Origin: Antedon mediterranea
Taxonomy: Eukaryota > Echinodermata > Crinoidea > Comatulida > Antedonidae
Assembly: GCF_964355755.1 (NCBI RefSeq)
Contig: NC_092670.1
Location: 20,647,201-20,707,200 of the forward strand
DNA: 60,000 nt
Reading direction: 5' to 3'
Position numbers and translations under genes: made by a program. The notes beneath the pieces were generated by a model, which saw only the letters and a program-made list of their open reading frames with translations, did not search any database and had not been told where the DNA came from. Below, in pieces: positions 1 to 17,900 of this stretch; position 1 is the stretch's first letter; every line of letters begins with the position of its first letter.

Positions 1-1273
1 TTATAAGCCCATGGATTTATATTTAATCACATATCACAATAATATAAAGCTAAAATGCACATATTATTTACAAGTCTTTATCCACAGCACACCAACCCCA
101 AGCAACATTTTATCGTCAATACTTTTTTTTAACCAATTAGATTAGAAAATTTGTCATCTTTATTTGATGACTGAATTTACTTTTACTTTAATTAAGTTAA
201 AACTCTTTGGGATAGTACACATTTTAAAACTACAACAACCTATCTGTACATAATTCTTCACGTTAAACCATTCATGAATACGTACGTGTGCGACGTTCCG
301 AATGAATGGTTTAACGTAAAGAATTATATCCAGATAGTTAATATAAAAACTAGATGAGAACATTTTTCGAAGTACAACAACCTAGCTTGCACAGGCCAGC
401 AACTAGACTTTAGTACCCGCCCTAAACATGTTATATGGATTAAGGTGCAACATACTATGGCACATATTTTTAACAATTTATAATTCAACAGCCAAAGTAA
501 TAACTACAGAATTTAGAACTGACTTTGATCCTTTTGAACTGGCAGTCGGTTCATTGTTTGGCCTCGCTAATTCTGCAGAACTGGCACTACAAACAGCCTA
601 TCTTACTATACATCATACATAATAACATTAACAATACTATGTTGTAGGATAACTCCATCTTCAAGCTTACATATTTGTTTAGTTGTGACCTAAATAAACG
701 TTTTCAACCCAGTTATGTTTTGTAGGTCTCTGCCACCAATCTGACTGTATGGAGGGTTTCAACCAGCATGCTATGACGGTATTTCACAAACATATCAATT
801 TTATCAATTCTTTTTTATCGCCAGAATAATAATTTTGATTTATAAAAAAACACCTTCCTGAGAACAAAGTCAGCATTGTTTTAAAGAATTTTAGCGCCAA
901 TTTTTATAAAAGATTAGTCTTTTATTATAACCTCTTTGCCATGCCATACGCATGAATGAACCCTCTACAAGAATTTAATAATAAAATGGCAGCATATCAA
1001 TAAAATCACAAGTATTAAGATTATATGATTGTAAATATAAATTCATATTGAATACAAAACACTTATCTAAAACAGTCTGTGGTTAAAATCATTATCGTGG
1101 CGGGTATATACATTAAGATCAGGATTTGCCATTGCCACTTTAACACACCCTTTTCATTTTCGGTGACTGTATAATTCTAATGTTTTATGTACACGCACAA
1201 AATGCGTGTAACAACTTGGAAACATTGTAAAACATGTTTAGGTTTATCCAGTTGAGATTTCATAAAACGTTTT
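1..1273. other. 3' flank / probable 3' UTR of the Rac gene
   Basis: No coding exon was recognised here. The stretch lies downstream of the Rac stop codon and is AT-rich. It contains a strong inverted repeat at about 236-345, listed separately. On the minus strand an AATAAA-type signal can be read near 156-161, which would make the Rac 3' UTR about 1.1 kb long; this is inference. The short open frame at 428-622 has no recognisable similarity or splice context. Confidence 0.5.
236..345. repeat. Long hairpin-forming inverted repeat
   Basis: Two arms are complementary over about 35 bp with few mismatches and a loop of about 25-30 bp. The left arm contains CGTTAAACCATTCAT and the right arm ATGAATGGTTTAACG. 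The match extends outward through ATAATTCTT/AAGAATTAT to CTATCTG/CAGATAG. It could be a small foldback MITE or a stable RNA hairpin in the Rac 3' UTR. No transposase or clear target duplication was seen. Confidence 0.7.
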
Positions 1274-8351
<7,078 letters not shown>

Positions 8352-9479
8352 CATAGAGAGTTCGTAAGTTAAACAGTTCTTAATAATCGTATATAAATAT
8401 AATCCAAATGGGCGTTTTCTTGTCAAACTTATAATAATACTTTCTGGCCGGAGGTTGACTCACACGATCAACAGAAAAGTTCTCCAATTTTTTTTATCTT
8501 CTATAAGGTGTACAGGTTAACTGTGTATTTATCCAAATTAATTTTAACCGGCAGTAGATAGTGCCCTCTTTTATAACACTTTGACAGCCTGTCTCATTTC
8601 TATAAATATCTTTTCCGTCTGTTTATCTATAAAACACAGAAATCCAAAATAGATTTTATTTCATCCGTTTATTTGATAAACCTTGGAAACCCCCTGGATA
8701 TGCACAGGCTTATTTTTTAGCATACATTACAATGTAATAAAAATGTAACTAACAATATTCACTTGACCAAAAATTATTTACCTGTTGAAAAACTGTAACA
8801 GTAAAGCAAGTCATATTGGCTGCCAGTCATTCTGTGGAAGGAAGTGATTAACTTTATTAATACTACAAAGTGGCCTATTCAAAATCTGATTTTATTAATC
8901 TTCATTTTTCATATATGTGTTTGGTGACAATTACATATATTTATTATATAACTTGATTTGGATTGCTTGATCACTAAATTATTGTAATAATCATAAAAAT
9001 TAACATGTATTAAAATAGCGTTATACTGCAGGAACTGCAGTAAAACAGTAACTCCCTGATGATACAGTATCATGCAATATCCGGAACGTTTATTTACAGC
9101 ACAATAAAGTGAAGGACATCAAATTTCTGTTGGTTTCTGGCAATTTTTAAAAGTGGGCGTCCCATAAATCAAAAGTTCATAGGTCAATAGCGGTCAATGC
9201 AAAGTGGGAGGTTGCGATCTCGTCAAAAACAATACAGAATAACTCGTTTTTTGTCGTATATTAAAAAAGAAACTGTAAAATTATATTGCATAATTGTGAG
9301 TAGTATACCGTTAGTGGTATCAATACCATATTTCCGTTTTTATCGTTGTTGTTTTCTTCTAGCTAGGCCAGGCTACAGCACAGAACAGACAGGCAGGGTA
9401 CCAGCCAGCTAAGCTAGCTAGGACAGGTAGGCCTACTAGGCCTAGGCCCTAGCTAGGCCTAGGTGTTATAATTCTTGGG

Positions 9480-9715
9480 TGCTGGTCAACCCGTACCCAA
9501 ACAACCCGTACCCAAACCAACCCGTACCCATGCCAACTCGTACCCAACTTGGCTAACCCGTACCCAAACCAACCCGTACCCATGCCAACTCGTACCTAAA
9601 TAGTTGGCTTACTCGTACCCAAGTATTTGACTTACTCATACTCATTATTTGGCTTACCCATACCCATTTTTGGCTTACTCGTACCCATTATTTGGCCTAC
9701 TCGTACCCAATTTGA
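9480..9715. repeat. Short-phrase array: repeated (A)CCCGTACCCAA / ACTCGTACCCA
   Basis: At least ten copies of a CGTACCCA core are separated by variable 5-15 bp linkers such as AACCAAC, ATGCCAACT and TTTGGCTTA. The copies decay from left to right. Similar short-phrase arrays are often found at the ends of non-autonomous DNA transposons, but no convincing terminal repeat partner was found here. Confidence 0.8.
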
Positions 9716-10229
9716 ATAATTACTTGTAATGATTTGATCGGCGCAAAACTAGTGCAGTGGTATGCTTTTGCCGTATAAATATTTTTATATTTAAATTGTT
9801 TTTTTTATTTTACAGGTCTCGGTGAAATGTGTGCTTATAAAAATGACCATTGATTTGACTGTAAAGTTCGTTTAATTAGGCATATATTTTTGTTAACATT
9901 TATTTAATAGTATTGTAGTTTTATAAACGTATGTTTTATGTGTCTTTTTTATTTACGTAAGTGAACATTAATTAATAAAAAAATATTTTAACTGTTGTAT
10001 AGTATTACAATTCTCAATTAAGCCCAGGTAAAGTAGGCCTACCAACAACGTATAATTTTTATACTTATCAATTTTTATCACCTCATTATCTTCCCTGATT
10101 AGATTCGATCAAGTAATTATTATTTCTATTGTATTGGTATATTTAAAATTGGTTGAATTAACAACGCCCTGTTTTAAGCAAAAAGCCTGCAGGGCTATGG
10201 GGTCGAATTACTCGTAGATTTTGTGACCG

Positions 10230-10700
10230 GGATTACCCTTTTATTATAAAAAAACATGCATTTATAGGGCGTCAAAGAGACGACTCAGCAATGACGTATG
10301 ATCGTTTTCCATATATTTTATTTAATGATAATTCAGTGAAATGATCATATACACGTACTGTAAGGCAATTAAACATTTTGGCAGATTTTCTTCTATAACA
10401 GCTACGTGTTTTTGCTGACTGGGGGATTCCTCTTTTAAGTTTGATATTAAAAAAAATGCATTTGTAAATGTGGCGTATGATCGTTTTCTATTTATTTTTT
10501 TTCTTAAATAATTCAGTAAAATTATCTGTTTGTTTACAGCAATTAAACATTTTTGGTAGATATTTCCTCAATAACAGCTATGTGTTTTTGCTGACGAGGG
10601 ATTCCCTTTAAAAAAAAAATATGCATTCTATAATGTGTCAAATAAGACAAATGAATGAACTATGATCGTTTTTCCATGGCAATGGATGTCGTCTTATTTA
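10230..10700. repeat. Diverged direct duplication, ~190 bp unit
   Basis: Blocks shared between copies include ATGACGTATGATCGTTTTCC / GTGGCGTATGATCGTTTTCT, AATAATTCAGTAAAAT, CAATTAAACATTTT, TAACAGCTATGTGTTTTTGCTGA and GGGATTCC. There are two copies and the start of a third (to about 10680). No gene was seen in it. Confidence 0.7.
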
Positions 10701-11978
10701 CTCTGAGTATACTTAGGCCTACGTATCTGTCAGCGATAAGATGATTTTTTTTAGTTTTAGTATTATGTATTTCGTTTTTTTTAGTCATAATAATAAAGTA
10801 ATAATCATTATAAAATGAAAACGTAATAACAGCAAATGTCTTCGTTTGTAATTAAATGTTAAATTATTGGAGGTTGCCTTTTATTATTATTCTCACATCC
10901 GTCATCGTATACTAGGGAATTTGTTTTATAAACGGCAATAGGCCTAATCTACTTAGATTCATTATTCTAATGCTCACTTAGCAGCAAAAATGAGGCTGGT
11001 ATCCACTTACATAGTTTCGTAATTTTAAAATACGAGTTACTACTTAAAAATGTATTGAATATTTTCTAAATGTTAAAACAGTTTAATATTTTCCAAAACT
11101 TGCAAAACAAAACAACAAAAACCATTTTTAAAACGATTTTCAAAAAGCACATTACTTCATTATCTGTAAAATAAACTGAAAATACAAATTATGTATAAAA
11201 GATATTCATGTTTACTTTTAATAATTCAAGTTTTCATCATCACAGACTAGTGGGTATTTCAGTGTACTACTATTCGTAGTAAATAATAGATTAATAACCA
11301 TTCATAAATGAAAAAAAATAGAATGCAGCTGGAGACTAGCTAGAGGCTCTAATAGTAGATTACTAGGTAGAGGCTAGCTAGGCCTACACCAGCTATGCTG
11401 CGTTTTATTTTGGTCGCAATAACATTTAAAATCAACATCCGGTTTTTCTTATTGTATGGATGGAGCACTGTTAGATATACGCTTTTATCATTATTGTTAT
11501 CGGTTGTGTTTGATAAATGGTTGCATTTTATTTCAGTTGCTCTAATTGGTGTGGGCCGCAAAATTAGCTACATTGTCATTGTCATACATTGTTTTATACT
11601 TTTCGTTTCTAGATTTTTAAAATTATAAATTTAGTTAATTTAATTTATTCCATATATTTTAGCATTGATTATAGAAATAGAAATTATTAACAGCTAATGA
11701 TAAACTAATAATAATAGGTTATATAGTAATGCACAAGGTTAAAACATATTTTATAGATACAGATACAGAACATGCATAATGATGGGTAAACTTTTTTTTT
11801 TAGAAACACAGATGCTCCTGGAAAAGTAATACTTTTTTATTTTATTATTTTATAATTAGTAATTTTAATGTTTGGTTTTAGCAAAGTATTGGAATTATAA
11901 ATAGCGGATGGCCTGTAGATAATCATCTTTGAATGAAACATTCCTTACTAATGGACATGGGAGACTAACAGTCAGACG

Positions 11979-14900
11979 ATGGAGGACCTTTTTGAACTTC
12001 CAATAGTGTTGGCCCTTGCAACATTGGTAATACTGACCGTTGTGTTGCTTGGATGTGCACAGTGTTTCCAAAGGCTGTTTCCGGTAAGATTTTATGATAA
12101 TAATTTATCTCCTGAAGCATGTTGAAGAATTAACCCCCTCTGAAAAAGGTAGCATCTACATGGCACACTCGCAGGGAAACTATTCCAAATTAGTTTATTG
12201 TACAGTAGTGTTTGTAATTTAGTGCAGTTTCCATACACATGTCTTGTGTGCTAAGCTAAATTCCATCTAAAGGGCATGAAACTAGACCAGATTGGTAGTT
12301 CTTGAACTCTTACCTTTTTAAACACTCGCAGAAATCTTCATCATCATTCATCTATATCCTCGCCTCGACTAGATCCAACCAAGAACATGCAGACATACAA
12401 TTGCTGAATGGTCATTCTCCTGCACATTTTTATCCTGCTCTTCCACAATTAATCAAGAATGCCAATTCTATTGACATCTTGTTGCTGAAATTTCTTTTGC
12501 ATAGCATATGAAATGACGTAATTTCTACCTAGTTTAAGCCTTGTGGTCGTAGCACTTTATTATTATTATTATAACTTCTAAAAAGAAATTTATTATAAAT
12601 ATAAATTTTTTTTTTTCTGTAGAAGCAGGATGAACAAGGAATTATCAACCAGGAGGAAAGCCCAGGTGAAAACAATGACAACTTCTATGGTGACTTCACA
12701 CCTCCATCACAGAACACTCCATACAACGATCCAGCCAATGTTGATCCAATGCCCGATATCAGCCATCTACGTCTGGATCAACACGTGTCTAGTCTCGCGC
12801 CGGTTTTGACAGGGCAGTCGTTAGCGCATGCTAACATCAAGTTGCTAAATGATCCGTCAATGCAGTTTTTACGAACACAGCTTAGCTATGTTGATGAATT
12901 GGGAAACGGCTGGTTTGGAAAAGTAAATATTTTTATAGAATATATAATAACACAAACTCACAGATTTAAAATCAATCTTTTTGATTTTGTTGATTTATAT
13001 TGATTTCTACCAGGTTTTACTAGGAGAAGCACGCAAAATACAGGCCGGTGTCAAGAAAAGTAAGGTAGTAGTGAAAGAGTTGAGAGACACAGCTTCAAGA
13101 GATGAACAAGTTCAATTCCTGGCAGAAGTACAGGCTCATAGGTAAGATATCAGATGATGATCCATGAAATAAAACATTTTGTAAGCTCCACCCTTTTATG
13201 CTATTGTTTTGCACAATGTTAAATGAATGAATGTTCTCTGCATTCATTACTGTTGTTCCTTATGTGTATGTTGTTGAAGAGATGGAGCTTACACAATGTC
13301 GAACACAATTTTGCATTTTTTAATATATACAGTCATTACGAATTTAAGGAATTAATTCCTGGTCTGTCTACAGTTTCTAAAATAAACATCATTTAAAGTA
13401 AAAGGCAAATGTTAATGTAATGTATGTTATGTTATGAATTCTTGCTAAATGGCATCATATTCTAAACTAATGGATACTGTCAACCATCAATCATTATTTG
13501 CACTACTGCCTGACAGGACTCGATTTAATACAATTACTCAGGGCTAGCCCATTTCCCATTACGCCAAATGGGCTACTGGAATCTGACACAACTTCCTACC
13601 ATCCAATTTGTTTAACATCACAAAACCAAATATGGTATTGTTTGTAATGTTAATATTAAGGTAGAAAAATAAAATTTGAGAAATGAAGCCCACTGGGAAA
13701 TTAGATTGAGTCCTGTGCCTGTGAAATGCTTAAATCCTTATGAATATGTATTATGTTCATTATCATATTAAACTGTGCCTGATCATAAATTTGAGTATGG
13801 AGGAATTCCTCCGTGGTTTGTTTGAGCAAAAACCAAGTATAGTCTGGAATTATCGTTACTTTTTGATATATATAATGCCCGTACCAGGATTATGATATCA
13901 AAATCTTAATGACATTTCCACACACTGTTCACTGGAACACATTATTTGTATAGCGAGTGTGGAACTGAGTAAACAGCAATTCCCATATTATGCTTGTCAT
14001 TGGGATGAACTGTTTAGTTTTAATATGAACTGTCAGTTCATACTAAACAAAATTAAAAAGTTCCAGTTCCTACTAACTTTATTATTGCATGGGGGAAAAA
14101 ACATTTTTCCTTCATGTATCGATGAAACTATCATAGTGATCCATGTATAGGCCCACCAAAAATACACAAGTTTGCCCACTCTGTAAATTTGACCCAATTA
14201 TAATTAGTATAGAGAGTATAGTAGTACAGCACTGATACTAGCCAATTTTAAATTTTTAAATAATTACTGTTCAAATATTATTGCCATAACAAGGCTGTAA
14301 CACTCACTTCAAAGAACTTACGCTATACAATTATGGAAATGTTTAAAATCTCTTGTTTTTTAAATTTTATTTGCATTTTTATGTTTTGCATTTACCTTTA
14401 TTGAACGTATGCTCAATATTTCTTTAATATATTTACTTGCCTGCATCTTTTGCCTGCCTGACTCGTCTAACAGAGAATTGCGCCACCCTAACATGCTGAC
14501 CCTGCTCGGACAGTGCATTGACTCTATACCATTTCTACTAATTATGGAGCATGCACCGCTAGTAAGTAATTTTTTTCTTTCATTTATAGAGATCTTTACA
14601 AATACTGCAGTAATTCTATTGCACTTACTGCAGTAATTCTATTGCCCTTGCTACAGTAATTATATTGCACTTGCTGCAGTAATTCTATTGCACTTGCTGC
14701 AGTAATTCTATTGCACTTGCTGCAGTAATTCTATTGCACTTGCTGCAGTAATTCTATTGCACTTGCTGCATTAATTCTATTGTAGTTACTGCAGGAAGTC
14801 TACTACAATTACTATTTCTTGTAAAATAGAACAGACATAATACTGATAACCAAGTATTATAAGAAGGCAAGATATTACGATGCCTTTTGCTTAATTTTAT

Positions 14901-17900
14901 GGTCAATTAAACAACAAATGTATAATGTGTTTCTCATTAAATTATATTATTAAATTAAATGTTAATATTTAATTTGAAGGGTGATGTTAAGGGCTACCTG
15001 ATGAAACACAGAGAGGATAGACATTCCCTTGCCCTGAGAGATACTCAGTTAAGATGGGCCTGTGATCTGGCTAGTGGCCTAACATTAATGCATCAGGCTG
15101 GCTTTGTACTTAAGTAAGAACTGACTTATTTTACACTTTATTGAATTGATTGAAACAGTTCTCCTACCATAGCCTCATAGTTCTTTTCTAAAGCAACTTT
15201 TTTGTTTTAGGGATTTTGCTACAAGAAACTGCTTACTCTCAAGCTTAGATTCAATAAAGATAGGTCATTATGGACTTGCACAAGAAAAATACAAGGTAAA
15301 GTAAACTATCATTGTCCAAGTTTGTATCCAAACATATCACCTCATACTAACAGTAACACTACTTTTGTTTTATTGGCATGCCTACCAAAGGTTTCAGTGA
15401 TTCCTTTTTGAGAAAGAACCAGATCTAAAGATATATATATATATATAAACAAATCAGGCACAGAACATTAATTCTAAACCGTCCGGTGATATACTGAAAT
15501 TTAATTAATTAATTTGAAACGATAAAGATGAGGAAATCTGTGAGAATGAGAAAAAGTCGCCCCAACCGAGACTCGAACTCGGACCGCCTGCTTGATATGC
15601 AGATGTCCTAACCATTAGACCACTGGGGCTTTCATGGTATTGTTTGAACTCGATTGGATAGCGACTCTTTAACATTCTCGGCGTGGTACGAGAGTATATA
15701 TATATATTTAGTACCAAAACTTCAGATACAGTATTTATAATCTGATTATATTGTTTCATTGCAGGAAGATTATTACCTGTTACCATCGGTAAACCAACTG
15801 TTACCAATCCGATGGATGCCACCAGATGGATTTGATGTGAAAGATTCTGTAGTGAAACCGAAGCGTATTTCCAAAGATACTAATGTTTGGTAAGCAGCTT
15901 ACATAATGTAGGTTATCTTAAATAAATGTTGTGTCCATACAACTGAAAGCTCATGACTGCTTGTAACTTCCACATAGTTGCAAAATCTTCAGCTTGTTGA
16001 AGGCGGCAACTTAATATAAGAAGAAGTAGACTAATGAGAGAGATGTTTGTTCTGAGATGCTCCATTGTAGAGTTTCTATTAGTGGGAAAACGGTCTTAGT
16101 TTCCTCTGTATTTAAATAATTGATGGTTATTTTTCCAGGTCATTTGGTGTTGTGCTCTGGGAGCTGTCAACAGGGGCACTTCTTCCTTTCATAAACTGTA
16201 ATGATGAGGAAGTAATGAGACAAATTATCATTAATCAACAATCCAAACTAGAGATGCCACAGCTGCAAGTCAAATATATTGGAAGATGGTAAGGATTTGC
16301 TTGCTATATTTCAGCAATAAACTAGTATAAAGCTCTGTCATCACTATCAAACTTTATGTAACAAAAAAATGTGATGTCCTTGTATATGGACACGATGACA
16401 TCATATCACTACCATATTTGGGCACATCACACTTTTTTTTGTCAAATTAGATTAGTGTAGACATAGCTTAAGAATATTGTTCATACTATGTTTGTTTGAT
16501 AGTGTAGACAGAGCTTAAGAATATTGTTCATACTATGTTTGTTTGATAGTGTAGACAGAGCTTAAGAATATTGTTCACACTATGTTTGTTTGATAGTGTA
16601 GACAGAGCTTAAGAATATTGTTCACACTATGTTTGTTTGATAGTGTAGACAGAGCTTAAGAATATTGTTCATACTATGTTTGTTTGATAGTGTAGACAGA
16701 GCTTAAGAATATTGTTCATACTATGTTTGTTTGATAGTGTAGACAGAGCTTAAGAATATTGTTCATACTATGTTTGTTTAATAGTGTAGACAGAGCTTAA
16801 GAATATTGTTCATACTATGTTTGTTTGATAGTGTAGACAGAGCTTAAGAATATTGTTCATACTATGTTTGTTTGATAGTGTAGACAGAGCTTAAGAATAT
16901 TGTTCATACTATGTTTGTTTGATAGTGTAGACAGAGCTTAAGAATATTGTTCATACTATGTTTGTTTGATAGTGTAGACAGAGCTTAAGAATATTGTTCA
17001 TACTATGTTTGTTTGATAGTGTAGACAGAGCTTAAGAATATTGTTCATACTATGTTTGTTTGATAGTGTAGACAGAGCTTAAGAATATTGTTCATACTAT
17101 GTTTGTTTGATAGTGTAGACAGAGCTTTACAGACCGTAAAGGATGTGGAAAGTGTTAAATGACTTCCTTTACGAAAGAAAAAGAAAGGCCACTAATTGCC
17201 CTAACGATGTATCTGGTTTAACTTACGCATGTTTCTTTAACTTCAGGTGGGAGATCATGCAGCTCTGTTGGAAGCCTCTTGAAAACCGTCCCACAATGCA
17301 ACACATCTTAGAATTGCTGAATCATCTTAAATCGCATAAGGACAAAAGTGATCGTGAAGAGTTCCAAGAAAAGTGGAACTCCCTCAAGCATTCCAACTCC
17401 ATATCCAAGGACTCACCTCTTCTAAACCTGCAAGATTCAGAAAGACCTGCTACCATCTCAGATGTAAATTTAAATGGCGGTATTGCATCTAATCTTCCGA
17501 CGTCTTCCCAAGTTGTGGTTGAACATCATGTGCCAATAATTCCGCCTTCAGCAGCTGGTATAGCTAATCCAATGACTTCTTCAGTTGTAGTCCAAAATGA
17601 GCTGGTGGATCCTAGTATATCACAGAATCCAAACAGATCACAAAATAATATACATTTAACTATCAATCCCAGTGAAGTCCAAACCATGTCCCCTGCAGAT
17701 CTCTTAAAAACACCTCCTAACACCCCAATTGAGGAAAGCTATCTGAGTAATGTGCCAGAGTATGGCAACCTGCAAAGTAATGATGCAGCTCAGGTCTTGA
17801 CACATGGCTTGAAGACACTAGACTCAACAACTAGTGAGGAGGATGAACTTCCACAATTCGATGTACATATTGGTGCTCTGGGCGCAATTAAACAGCTTAA

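Larger units (their letters stand above)
8352..11978. other. Head-to-head intergenic region between Rac and LMTK-like genes
   Basis: This interval must contain the Rac promoter and 5' UTR (near 8360-8500) and the LMTK promoter and 5' UTR (upstream of 11979). No coding exon was recognised. It contains the CCCGTACCC-phrase array (9480-9715), a diverged duplication (10230-10700), and otherwise AT-rich sequence. A five-codon upstream ORF (ATG at 11951, stop at 11966-11968) precedes the LMTK start. Open frames at 9197-9412 and 11349-11628 show no family similarity. Confidence 0.6.

Noticed and set aside
12302-12511. 69-codon open frame in LMTK intron 1
   Set aside because: The composition is not obviously random, but there are no splice signals or recognisable domain, and the neighbouring exons join in phase without it.
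15505-15822. 105-codon minus-strand open frame over the tRNA-like region
   Set aside because: It overlaps an LMTK exon on the other strand and reads through the tRNA-like sequence. No family similarity.
17143-17246. Upstream part of the long open frame as LMTK coding sequence
   Set aside because: An in-phase acceptor at 17246/17247 joins exon 8 exactly (R-W-W-E-I-M). The upstream residues are intron read-through with no family match.
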